This document shows, one piece after another, positions 32,607 through 41,388 of a stretch of 64,000 nucleotides of DNA. Position numbers and translations under genes: made by a program. The stretch lies in assembly GCF_041477585.1 (NCBI RefSeq), contig NZ_JBGNYA010000001.1, positions 2,356,001 through 2,420,000 on the forward strand, given 5' to 3'. Origin of the DNA: Halobellus sp. MBLA0158 (GTDB lineage Archaea > Halobacteriota > Halobacteria > Halobacteriales > Haloferacaceae). Numbering within the stretch: the stretch's first letter is position 1; each line of letters opens with the position of its first letter. Below the pieces are notes generated by a model. That model saw nothing but the letters and a program-made list of their open reading frames with translations. It did not search any database and was not told the origin of the DNA.

Positions 32607-34841
32607 GTGGTGTTGACAGGGGGAAGTGTGCGGATCGTCGTCGCCGCGCTGTTGGTAGTGACCGTCGCGCCGGCCGTTGCCACAGCCGATACGCAGCCGT
32701 CCGACTCCCCGATCGATAGCGATCGATCGGAGCGACCGTCATTCACTGACGTAGGTGTGGGAGGCGACCGAGCACAACAGACAGCGAACAACTCCACGAT
32801 TCAACACGAGAACCCCGAAGAGACCAGCGGCGACGGCGACCTCGAAGCCGTCCAAAACTGGCTCAGCGGTCGGATGGGCGAGACGCTAATCAACTGCACT
32901 CAGCGGACCACGCTGTCGGAAGAAGTCGCGTGTTCGCGGCTCGACGAGGAGTACCCCGAGTGGCTCTCGAACTACGTCACGACGGCGCGCGACACCGACG
33001 GGTCGGGCGACGATCGGCGCGCCTCACAGTTCAACGAGACGCAACAGGCTCACGACGAGTACCGTGATGCGGTCCGGGAGTTCCGGGAGACGCGACAGGA
33101 GTACGAGGAAGCCCGGGAAGACGGCGACAGGGAGCGGGCGCGAGAGTTAGCCCGTGATCTCTCACGGGCTGCGACAGGCGTCAACGAGACCGCGGGGACG
33201 TTGACCGAGCGGTTCGAGCAACTCGAAAACAGCACGGGCATCGAGTTCGGACCCGCAATTCGGAGTACACAGGGGGTGGCCCAGAACGCGACGGCGATCG
33301 CGACGACCGTTCGGGAGCGGGAGTTCGTCGCAACGACCCTGGAGGTAACCGCGAACCGGACATCGATCGCGTTCGACGCGCCGGTCCTGCTCACGGGCCA
33401 ACTGCGCACCCAAGACGCCCCGGTTTCGAACCGGACCGTCACGCTCGCGGTCGGGAGACAAACTGACACGGTTCGCACGGACGCAAACGGTCGGTTCGAA
33501 CTCCTCTATCGCCCGGTGCTGTTACCGCAATCGGCAGACTCCGTTTCGGTCGCGTATCGGCCGGCACCGAGGTCCCTTTACGAACGGTCCGAGGCGGCAG
33601 TTAACATCACCGTGCGAGGGACGGCGTCGACGGTGTCGGCGACGCTCTCGGAGACGACGGCGGTGTACGGTGATACGGTTCGCGTCACGGGACAGCTCCG
33701 CGCGGACGGACGGGGCGTCGGGAATATGCCGCTCCGGGTCGCCTTCGCCGACACCGCGCTGCGAGTCCGAACCGGCCCGGAAGGGAGCTACACCGCATCA
33801 GTCGACGTGCCGGCGGACGTCACTCCGGGGAATCAGTCGGTCTCAGTCGAATTGGCGGTCCGTGAACGCGCTGTCGAGCAGACCTCTGCAACCCGAACGG
33901 TTCGCGTTCGGTCGTCGACGACGAACCTCACGCTTCGTCCCGAGGAGATAACGTCGGAGCGGATCCTGGTCACGGCAGTGCTCGTCACCGACGAGGGTCG
34001 GCAGGTACGCGGCGAACCCGTTCAGTTGACCGCGGAGAACGGTAGCCGTACGGTCACGACGGATGCCGACGGCGCCTCGACCGCAGCGCTCGATGTCACG
34101 AATCAGACCGGGAACCTGACCGTTACGGCCGCGTACCGTCCGTCGGGCGGGAACCTCGATTCGTCGACCGCGCGCCTTCGCGTCAGTGTTCCCGCGAGTG
34201 CGACGACAGCGGACGGGACGCAGACCGAGGGAGCGAGCGACGGAAACGGAGACGGAGCGAACGGCGGCTTCCCCGGCACCAATCCGACCCGATGGATCGT
34301 CGCATTCGCCGCGGTCGGGTTCGTCCTGGCCGGCGGCACCGCCGTTGCGGCGAGAGCCTACGGCATTCGACCCCGTGACGTCCTCGGACGACTCCCCCTC
34401 GGCGCGCTCGGCCTGTTCGGAACCGGCCCCGGTCAGGCGGCCGAGACCGGCGACGGAGACGAGAGTGGGAACGATGAGGAGTCCGCAGAGGCCCCGTCGA
34501 CCACGGACGATGTATCCGGGGCCGGAGACGAGACGTCCGTGGTCAATGACGCCGAGGGACTGTTGGCCGAGGGACGGACTGATGAGGCGGTGATCACGAT
34601 CTACGAGGCAGTTCGTGCCAAGTTCGTCGACCAGTACGAACTGCTCCCCGGCGTGACGCACTGGGAACTGGTGGACCGACTGCGGGGACACGGAACCGAC
34701 GAGGTGGACGAATCAGTCGTCGGGCTCACGACGGCCTACGAGCAGGCGGCGTACGCCCCCGATGCGCTCGAAGCCGACGAGGCGACCGCGGCGATCGAAA
34801 CCGCGGAACGGCTGCTTTCCCAGACCGACCAATTTTTGTGA
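32607..34841 (+). CDS. DUF4129 domain protein with coiled coil and three Ig-like domains
   Basis: There is no ATG start; the GTG at 32607 suits the TATA-like box, and GTG 32628 preceded by AGGGGGA is an alternative. The 744 residues begin with a signal sequence (VRIVVAALLVVTVAPAVATA). A coiled coil follows at about 145-215 (EYRDAVREFRETRQEYEEAR), then three Ig-like domains (about 230-335, 335-430, 430-525), each with an SNRTVTL or NMPLRV type strand and GRFEL/GSYTA/GAST turns. A membrane segment lies at about 560-580 (WIVAFAAVGFVLAGGTAVAA). The DUF4129 domain is cytoplasmic at the C-terminus (EAVITIYEAVRAKFVDQYEL, THWELVDRLRG). DUF4129 usually sits with MoxR and DUF58, as here. It probably links extracellular binding modules to the ATPase side. 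Confidence 0.9.
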   Translation: MVLTGGSVRIVVAALLVVTVAPAVATADTQPSDSPIDSDRSERPSFTDVGVGGDRAQQTANNSTIQHENPEETSGDGDLEAVQNWLSGRMGETLINCTQRTTLSEEVACSRLDEEYPEWLSNYVTTARDTDGSGDDRRASQFNETQQAHDEYRDAVREFRETRQEYEEAREDGDRERARELARDLSRAATGVNETAGTLTERFEQLENSTGIEFGPAIRSTQGVAQNATAIATTVREREFVATTLEVTANRTSIAFDAPVLLTGQLRTQDAPVSNRTVTLAVGRQTDTVRTDANGRFELLYRPVLLPQSADSVSVAYRPAPRSLYERSEAAVNITVRGTASTVSATLSETTAVYGDTVRVTGQLRADGRGVGNMPLRVAFADTALRVRTGPEGSYTASVDVPADVTPGNQSVSVELAVRERAVEQTSATRTVRVRSSTTNLTLRPEEITSERILVTAVLVTDEGRQVRGEPVQLTAENGSRTVTTDADGASTAALDVTNQTGNLTVTAAYRPSGGNLDSSTARLRVSVPASATTADGTQTEGASDGNGDGANGGFPGTNPTRWIVAFAAVGFVLAGGTAVAARAYGIRPRDVLGRLPLGALGLFGTGPGQAAETGDGDESGNDEESAEAPSTTDDVSGAGDETSVVNDAEGLLAEGRTDEAVITIYEAVRAKFVDQYELLPGVTHWELVDRLRGHGTDEVDESVVGLTTAYEQAAYAPDALEADEATAAIETAERLLSQTDQFL

Positions 34842-34862
34842 ACTCTCATCTGAGGGACATTC

Positions 34863-35879
34863 ATGAGTCGGGACTCGGACTGGCGGTTACTTCTCCCAGA
34901 GCCCGTCCGGCATCTCCCCGCAGACCTGGCGGCTGTCGTCGTCCTCGCAGTGGCGACGACGGTGGCCGCGACCGTCCCGGGCGTCCGCGAGACCCCGCTT
35001 CGGATCATTCTGGGGCTCCCGTACGTCCTGTTTGTTCCCGGGTACGCGCTCGTGGCCGCGCTGTTTCCGGAAGCCGGCGACCCTCCAGCGGAGGACGACG
35101 TCGACGACGCCTCGAGCCGTGAGGGAATCGACGGGATCGAGCGCGTCGCGCTCTCCTTCGGGCTGAGTATCGCGGTCGTCCCGCTGATCGGACTCGTGTT
35201 GAACTTCACGCCGTGGGGAATTCGACTGGTGCCGATCCTGGTGTCTGTGACTGGCATCACGATCGTCCTCACGGCGGTCGCGGCCCGTCGCCGAGCCCAG
35301 TTGGACGAGGTCGACCGATTCCGGGTCCCGTATCGGGCGTGGATCGCCGGTGCGCGGCGGGAGCTATTCGAGCCGGAATCCAGGACCGATGCCGCACTCA
35401 ACGTGCTCTTGGTCGTGAGTATCCTGCTCGCGGTCGGCAGCGTCGGCTATGCGGTCGCAGTCCCCGGACAGGGAGAGGCGTTCACCGAACTGTATCTCCT
35501 GACCGAGACCGAATCGGGCGAACTCGTCGCCGACGACTACCCGACCGAGTTCACGCAGGGCGAGACGCGGTCGCTGATCGTCGGCATCGGCAACCACGAA
35601 CACCAGACGGTCCAGTACACGCTGGTGTCGCAACTCCAGCGGGTCGAAATCCAGAACAACACCACGCTCGTCCGGGAACGAAACGAGCTGAATCGGTACT
35701 CGCCGACCGTCGCGGACAACGCCACCTGGCAGGCTCGGGACACGATCACACCCACGATGACCGGCGAGCGCCTCCGACTCACATACCTCTTGTACAAGGG
35801 ATCTGCGCCGCCGAATCCGACGGTCAACAGTTCGTATCGGGAGGTCCACCTCTGGATCAACGTCACCGCAAGCCAATGA
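34863..35879 (+). CDS. DUF1616 domain membrane protein
   Basis: This 338-residue protein has two hydrophobic pairs (LAAVVVLAVATTVAATV with GLPYVLFVPGYALVAALF, and LSFGLSIAVVPLIGLVLNF with VPILVSVTGITIVLTAV), a fifth span at about 182-200 and an extracytoplasmic beta-rich domain ending SYREVHLWINVTASQ. The PGYALVAALFPE motif marks DUF1616. These proteins are common in archaeal surface-glycoprotein and envelope loci, though their biochemical role is unknown. It lies 21 bases after the DUF4129 gene, with a GAGG-type ribosome binding site near 34850. Confidence 0.88.
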   Translation: MSRDSDWRLLLPEPVRHLPADLAAVVVLAVATTVAATVPGVRETPLRIILGLPYVLFVPGYALVAALFPEAGDPPAEDDVDDASSREGIDGIERVALSFGLSIAVVPLIGLVLNFTPWGIRLVPILVSVTGITIVLTAVAARRRAQLDEVDRFRVPYRAWIAGARRELFEPESRTDAALNVLLVVSILLAVGSVGYAVAVPGQGEAFTELYLLTETESGELVADDYPTEFTQGETRSLIVGIGNHEHQTVQYTLVSQLQRVEIQNNTTLVRERNELNRYSPTVADNATWQARDTITPTMTGERLRLTYLLYKGSAPPNPTVNSSYREVHLWINVTASQ

Positions 35880-35958
35880 TCACTGCTAGCTACCCACTAC
35901 GTGTCTGTTCGGCATCCGAGTGCGGGAACCACGCAGTACCGACTGCTTCTCACTGCTG

Positions 35959-38916
35959 ATGGGATATCGACGAGCACTTTCCTTCGGGTGGGCCCGGCGG
36001 GACACCTTGGCCGTCGTGGTGATCGCGTTGACGGTCGCGTTCCTCGTCGGGGCCTCGCTGCTCGGCGTCACCCTCGGCGCGCAGACGACGGCGATCGCCG
36101 CGGAGTTCGAGACCACCTACGAACTCGCGCAGGGGACTGACGCTCCGGCGGGAGAGCAACCGCCCCCGGTCCAGTTCACGCTCGGCACGGTTTCCGGCGC
36201 GGGCCAACGGGTGACGGTGATCGGCATCCCAGCGGATGCGCCGAATATCACGGTCCGCGGACAGCGGATTACGTTCCCGACAGCGGAGCGCGGAACCGTA
36301 GCGGCGGCGACGCCTGAGGGCGATGCCGTGTTTTCGGGGCGCGACGGCGTAGCCGTGCAATCGCGAGCCTCGCATACGCTGTTGCCTGATTCGTGGTACG
36401 TCGCCCACCCGAGCACGGCACGCGAACTGGGGAACACGGAGTCGTATGCGATCCGATCGACGCCGACGCCGCGGACACCGCTTCTGTCCGCGCTACTGTT
36501 CTTCGTCTATGGGTCCGCCGAGTTGGTCGACGTGCTCCGGCTGGCGGCCGTCGGCGGCGGCTTGCTGGTCGGCGTGACGGTGTTCAGCGTCGTCCGAGTC
36601 ACCGTCCGGGAACGCCGCCCGGACATCGCCGTCCTGCGTTCGACGGGCGCGACGCCGCGGCAGATCGTCAGTATGTACGGGCTCCGGGCGCTCGTCCTCA
36701 CGGCAATCGGACTCGCGGTCGGCTACGGGTTCGGCCTCATCTTCGTCCGTGCCGTCGTCAACGTCGCCCTCGCGTACGGCCTGCCGACGACGCTCAACGT
36801 ACAGCTCACGCCGCGAGTGTTGCGGATCCTCGTCCCCGCGGGTGGCCTGTTTCTGGCCGTCGGGGCCGTCTCGGGCGTCGGGGCCGCCTATTCGGCAACG
36901 GCGCACGATCCACAGCTCCGACCGCGGGTGACGAACGACGAGCGCCGCTCGCTGGGGCCGCTGTCCCGAATCCGTCGGCTCGGACGGCTGCGGCTGTTAG
37001 GGTGGAACACGCTCGTCCCGACGGCCGCGACGCTGACAGTGTTTATGTGTGCGCTACTCGTGCTGACGGCGGTCGCAGGCGCGTTCGGACCGTTGGCGTC
37101 AGGAACTGGGCGAACGATCACCGAGCCGGGAACGCCGCATCCGGTCGCCAGCAACGTCCCGGAATCGTACGCGGACGCGCTCCGCGCGCAGGGCGCCGAG
37201 GCCAGCCCCGAGATCCTCCTGTTTGAGGTGTACCGCGGCGATCCGATCGTCGCCCGCGGCGTGAACTTCTCTGCGTATCGGTCGTTTGCGGACATCGAAT
37301 TGCGGACCGGATCGTTGCCGGCCGATCGAAGCGAGGCGTTGATCGGTGCGGACCTGGCGCGGTCGACCGGACTGTCGTCCGGAGAGACGATCGTAATCGG
37401 TGGGAGCACCGCGCCCGCGATGACACGTCTGGAGATCACGGGGACGTTCTCCGGGCGCGGGATCCAAGACGATCAGTTGCTCGTCAGTCTGCCGACCGCG
37501 CGTGACCTCGCGAACCGACCGGCGGATTCGGTCCACTTCGTGCGAGTCCGCGGGCTCGGTGTCGATTCGGCGACCGGCTCGACGGTCGTCGTCACCGACG
37601 CGCGCCTCACGCGGCGGGACGGGCAGACCGGTGTCGTCGTTTCGGTGACGAATCTCGGCCTGCGAGAAGCAACGCGGAGCCTGGATGTGACCGTCGGCGA
37701 GACGACGCGGACGACGTCGATCACGCTGTCGAGTCGCCGGACGACACAGCAGTTCGTGCCGTTCGATCTCCGGGACAGCGAGACGTATCGCCTCGTCGTC
37801 GGCGACATCGACAAACAAGCCGCTCTCGACGACGGCGAGGCGACAGGGGGATCCGCGTCAGCCAGGGGGCTATCGATCGACGTTCCGGACCCAGTTCCGG
37901 TGAACAGTACGCCGCAAATCGTCGTCCTGCGGGGCGGGACTCCGGTCCCGAACGCGACCGTATCAGCCAGTGGTCAAACGGCGGTGACGAACGACCGGGG
38001 AGCGGCCCGCATCCGCTTCGAATCGGTCGGTGAGACGGAAATAACTGCGACGAGCAGCGGGAACCGCACTACAGAGACGGTCTCGGTGACGCGGGACGCC
38101 GCGCGACGTCCGACGCTGTCCGTGGCGATCTCACCTGACACGCCGAGCATCTTCACGCGACCCGATGCGACAGTTCGACTGGCGAACCCGTGGGCGACCG
38201 ATCTGCAGTCGTCGGTAGTCGTCAGCGCGCCGGGCGGTGAACGGTCGCGGAACGTCACGATCCCTGCCGGCGAATCGACCGAGTACGGGATCTCGCTCCC
38301 GCGCCAACCGCCGGGGGGCTACACCGTCACGGTGACCGCGGACGCGGAGAGCCAAGCATCGACGACGTACACGGTCCGCGGCGACGAGCGGTTGGGCGCG
38401 GCGCTCGCCAGCAGCGGTCGCTACACCGCCGGCAGCGGGATCACCCGGGCGATCCAGCTCGTGTTCGGAAACATCGAAGCGCTCGTGTTGGCGATCGTGA
38501 CGCTGCTCGCGGTGATGACCGTCGGTAGCACGACCGCGGCGCTCACCCGCGCCGTCCACACCGCGAAAGACGAGATCGGGATCCGGCGGGCGACGGGGGC
38601 AACCCCGCGGGACGTGTTCGTCGCCGTGTTCGCCGACGCGCTCAAAATCGGCGCCGTAGCGAGCGTTCTGGCTTTCGCCCTCGGCTTCGGCATCGTTCGC
38701 TGGCTGCTGTCGATCGGCGAACTCCGGGTGTTCGGACTGGCTCTCGATCCGGTCCTCGCGCCAAGTATCGTGGCGGGCGCGCTCGGTATCGGTGTCGGAG
38801 TCGCGATCATCAGCGCGCTGTTGGCGGCCGTCGGGACGGTCCGGGCCGCACCGGCGACGCTGCTCGTGGACAGAAATATATCGGTGTCCGAAAAACGGGG
38901 TGATGCGAATGAGTAG
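35959..38916 (+). CDS. Large FtsX-type ABC permease with CARDB/Ig-like ectodomain (copy 1)
   Basis: From the ATG at 35959 the protein is 985 residues. A first membrane span (about 17-37) leads to an extracytoplasmic segment. A first FtsX core (about 180-310) has the motif ERRPDIAVLRSTGATPRQIV. A MacB-like periplasmic-type segment (GSLPADRSEALIGADLARS, GRGIQDDQLLVSLPTARDLA) follows. Next come a CARDB-like domain (VVVTDARLTRRDGQTGVVVS) and an Ig-like domain (NATVSASGQTAVTNDRGAAR). The second FtsX core has KDEIGIRRATGATPRDVFVA. The ectodomains are the same classes used in the two giant surface proteins. It likely pairs with the paralogue at 41389 and the ATPase at 40681, moving or releasing a lipid-linked or exported surface substrate. 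Confidence 0.9.
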   Translation: MGYRRALSFGWARRDTLAVVVIALTVAFLVGASLLGVTLGAQTTAIAAEFETTYELAQGTDAPAGEQPPPVQFTLGTVSGAGQRVTVIGIPADAPNITVRGQRITFPTAERGTVAAATPEGDAVFSGRDGVAVQSRASHTLLPDSWYVAHPSTARELGNTESYAIRSTPTPRTPLLSALLFFVYGSAELVDVLRLAAVGGGLLVGVTVFSVVRVTVRERRPDIAVLRSTGATPRQIVSMYGLRALVLTAIGLAVGYGFGLIFVRAVVNVALAYGLPTTLNVQLTPRVLRILVPAGGLFLAVGAVSGVGAAYSATAHDPQLRPRVTNDERRSLGPLSRIRRLGRLRLLGWNTLVPTAATLTVFMCALLVLTAVAGAFGPLASGTGRTITEPGTPHPVASNVPESYADALRAQGAEASPEILLFEVYRGDPIVARGVNFSAYRSFADIELRTGSLPADRSEALIGADLARSTGLSSGETIVIGGSTAPAMTRLEITGTFSGRGIQDDQLLVSLPTARDLANRPADSVHFVRVRGLGVDSATGSTVVVTDARLTRRDGQTGVVVSVTNLGLREATRSLDVTVGETTRTTSITLSSRRTTQQFVPFDLRDSETYRLVVGDIDKQAALDDGEATGGSASARGLSIDVPDPVPVNSTPQIVVLRGGTPVPNATVSASGQTAVTNDRGAARIRFESVGETEITATSSGNRTTETVSVTRDAARRPTLSVAISPDTPSIFTRPDATVRLANPWATDLQSSVVVSAPGGERSRNVTIPAGESTEYGISLPRQPPGGYTVTVTADAESQASTTYTVRGDERLGAALASSGRYTAGSGITRAIQLVFGNIEALVLAIVTLLAVMTVGSTTAALTRAVHTAKDEIGIRRATGATPRDVFVAVFADALKIGAVASVLAFALGFGIVRWLLSIGELRVFGLALDPVLAPSIVAGALGIGVGVAIISALLAAVGTVRAAPATLLVDRNISVSEKRGDANE

Positions 38917-40552
38917 TCGTCGTCACCAGGTCGGACTCGCGATCGTCGCCCTCCTCGGAGTCGCACTGGCCTTCCGTGCGGGGCCGCTCTACTGGAGCCA
39001 GTATCCCTCGACGTTGGACGGATTCAATTACGCCGCCAGCGCGCAGACGGCGATGGACACCGGCACGCTCGGGCTCACCGGACGGGCCGACAATCTCTTT
39101 TTCACGGCCGTATTCGCAGTCGCCGGTCTGGTGTTCGATACGCCTGCGCTTCGTGTGACCCAGCCGGCGGCGACGGTGATCGGGACCGGAATCTGTCTCG
39201 TCGGGGTGGCGATCGCGCGTCGTGCAGTCAAGGAATCCGCGACAGTTTCGGTGAGCGCGTCCGCGGTCGCGCTCGTGGTCGCCGGGCTTCTGGCCGTCGA
39301 GGGCCTATTCCTCCGTCGGACGACCGTTCCCGACTCCGACTTGGTCGGCATTCTCTTCACGCTGCTCGTCGCCGTCTCGCTCCAGTACGCTTACCGGACC
39401 GGTCGGCGACGGTGGTACGGGATCTCCGGCCTCTTCCTGGTCATTTTCCCGATCCTCCACACGTTCACGTCGTTCGTCGTTGGACTGGTGATCACGGGGC
39501 TGACCGCGCGGCACGTCTCCCGGCGGCTCTCGCTTCGGTCTCTCGTGGGCGGCGTAGTGATCGCGGGCGGATTCTGGGCCTATATGGCGATCTACTACCG
39601 GACGGCCGAGACGTCGCTGTCGCTGGCGGTGCCGTACGTCGATCGCGTCACGGCGTATCCGGGGCTGTTCGTCGCGTGGGCGATCGTGCTGGTCGTCGGG
39701 ATCGTCTGGCTCCAGCACACGAGCCTCCGGATTCGGCGGGCGATCTACCTCGGGACGATCGGTGCCTTCTTCCTCGTCGTCGCGCTCAACGCCTTCACGC
39801 CGATCTACCCCGGGACGGCGAGCACGCCGCAGATCGTCCTCGCTCTCGTCGCGCTCCTAGCATTCGTCGCGCTGAGCGCAGCGGTGTCTCTCGATCTCAT
39901 CAGCGAGGGGGACGGCGGCACGATCCTCCTGGCGCTCTTTCTGTCACCGGCAGTGATCATCGGATTCAGTCTGACTGCCTCCCTCACGGCCGAGTACTTC
40001 GCGACGGCGATGCGCGCACAGACGTTCCTGCATTTCCCCGTCGTCGCTGTCGCCGGCGTGACGCTCGCCCGCTTGCTCAGCCGCGATGGAAGCAGCGGCG
40101 TCCGCCGTTTCCTCCGACTCGCGATCGTCGTCGTGGTCGTCGTCGCGACCGTTACGACGGCGCCGCTCGCGTTCGTCAATATGGACACCGGTTCGGTCCC
40201 GAGCACGACGCTCGGGTCGGAGTACGAGAGCGTCGAGTTCGTGAGCACGGAGTACTCGGGCGCGTGGACGACCGATCACTCCCTGAGTCGGGTCGGAGGG
40301 CACACCTTCGGGGCGAACGTCTCCGTCACGCCCACCGCGTCCTGGCTCTCGGGCGGACCGTCACCGCGTTGTGCCGTCCTCTCCCAGCAGTCGTGGACGA
40401 CGACCGGTGCGCACCTGTTCCCGAGCGGTCCGGAGACGGTCCCGTCCGACGTGTATCGGGAGTGGACGGGTTCCCGAAACGTCGTCTACACCGCTGGTGG
40501 ACTCGACCCGACGGTCGTGTCGCTGCCGCGGTCGAACGCGACGGTATGTTGA
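38903..40552 (+). CDS. Polytopic membrane protein, GT-C glycosyltransferase-like
   Basis: This 549-residue protein has about twelve hydrophobic segments and an extracytoplasmic C-terminal domain from about 440. The first loop, YWSQYPSTLDGFNYAASAQ, has an acidic residue where GT-C enzymes place their catalytic Asp, but no STT3 WWDYG motif is present. The second loop RRTTVPDSDLVGILF also carries acidic residues. The C-terminal domain contains CAVLSQQSWTTTGAHL. It overlaps the FtsX gene by 14 bases (8 if the ATG at 38909 is used), so it is translated from the same mRNA. GT-C glycosylation is a reasonable guess; a transporter is not excluded. Confidence 0.78.
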   Translation: MRMSSRRHQVGLAIVALLGVALAFRAGPLYWSQYPSTLDGFNYAASAQTAMDTGTLGLTGRADNLFFTAVFAVAGLVFDTPALRVTQPAATVIGTGICLVGVAIARRAVKESATVSVSASAVALVVAGLLAVEGLFLRRTTVPDSDLVGILFTLLVAVSLQYAYRTGRRRWYGISGLFLVIFPILHTFTSFVVGLVITGLTARHVSRRLSLRSLVGGVVIAGGFWAYMAIYYRTAETSLSLAVPYVDRVTAYPGLFVAWAIVLVVGIVWLQHTSLRIRRAIYLGTIGAFFLVVALNAFTPIYPGTASTPQIVLALVALLAFVALSAAVSLDLISEGDGGTILLALFLSPAVIIGFSLTASLTAEYFATAMRAQTFLHFPVVAVAGVTLARLLSRDGSSGVRRFLRLAIVVVVVVATVTTAPLAFVNMDTGSVPSTTLGSEYESVEFVSTEYSGAWTTDHSLSRVGGHTFGANVSVTPTASWLSGGPSPRCAVLSQQSWTTTGAHLFPSGPETVPSDVYREWTGSRNVVYTAGGLDPTVVSLPRSNATVC

Positions 40553-40645
40553 GTTCTGACACTCGTCTTTGGCCGTATGTAGCACCGATGCCGCCCATAG
40601 GTCCGGAACGAACAGAGTCAGTTCAATCAGACGACGGGAGCAAAT

Positions 40646-40654
40646 GATATACAT
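40646..40654 (+). promoter_or_regulatory. TATA-like box for the ABC ATPase gene
   Basis: GATATACAT lies 27-35 bases before the ATG at 40681, so the ATPase and second permease may have their own promoter. Confidence 0.5.
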
Positions 40655-40680
40655 ACCGGACCCGACAATCGAGGCACACG

Positions 40681-41370
40681 ATGGCCGGCCCAGTCCTCCG
40701 TGGCGAAGAACTCACCGTCGAACGAGGCGGGACCCGTATTCTCGATTCCGTCTCGCTGTCGGTCGATCCCGATGTCTCGTTGCTCGTCCGCGGCGCCAGC
40801 GGCGCCGGCAAAACGACGCTTTTCAACGTGCTCGGGCTCTTGACCACGCCGACGAGCGGCTCGCTGTTCGTTCGCGGCGAGGACGCGAGCGAGCTCCCAG
40901 AGCGGAAGCGTGCCGTCGTCCGCCGGGACACGATCGGCTTCGTCTTCCAGGATTTCCAGTTGATCCCGGACCTCTCGGCCTGGGACAACGCCGCGTTACC
41001 GCAGGACCACACCGGCAGCCGCGACGAGGACTGGCTCGGCGAACTCTTCGGCGCCTTGGGGATCGAAGACCTCGCGGACCAGTATCCGGCGACGCTGAGC
41101 GGCGGCGAAAAACAGCGAGTCGCCATCGCCAGGGCGTTGGCGAACCGCCCGGCGGTCGTACTGGCCGACGAGCCCACCGGCCAGCTCGATCCGAACACGG
41201 CCGAGCGCGTGCTCGATCTGCTCTTCGAGGTGAAATCACAGACCGACACGGCGCTCGTGTTGATCAGTCACGACCGAGGGCTGGCGCATCGGTTCGACGA
41301 GACGGTCCTGCTTCGGGACGGTCGGCTCGTCGAAGATAGCGACGATATCGACTACTCGCTGCCGGAATGA
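40681..41370 (+). CDS. LolD/MacB-type ABC transporter ATPase
   Basis: This 229-residue protein is a complete nucleotide-binding domain: Walker A GASGAGKT (38-45), Q-loop Q90 in FVFQDFQ, signature LSGGEKQRVAIARAL (from 139), Walker B VVLADEPTG (159-167) and switch H197 in LISHDRG. The short length and QLDPNTAERVLDLLFEV placement match the LolD/FtsE/MacB class that works with FtsX permeases. It is the only ATPase in the block and lies 18 bases before the second FtsX permease, so it probably serves both. Confidence 0.95.
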   Translation: MAGPVLRGEELTVERGGTRILDSVSLSVDPDVSLLVRGASGAGKTTLFNVLGLLTTPTSGSLFVRGEDASELPERKRAVVRRDTIGFVFQDFQLIPDLSAWDNAALPQDHTGSRDEDWLGELFGALGIEDLADQYPATLSGGEKQRVAIARALANRPAVVLADEPTGQLDPNTAERVLDLLFEVKSQTDTALVLISHDRGLAHRFDETVLLRDGRLVEDSDDIDYSLPE

Positions 41371-41378
41371 GATCGTTC

Positions 41379-41383
41379 GGAGG
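41379..41383 (+). promoter_or_regulatory. Shine-Dalgarno sequence for the second FtsX permease
   Basis: GGAGG lies 5 bases before the ATG at 41389, marking an internal operon start. Confidence 0.55.
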
Positions 41384-41388
41384 CTGAA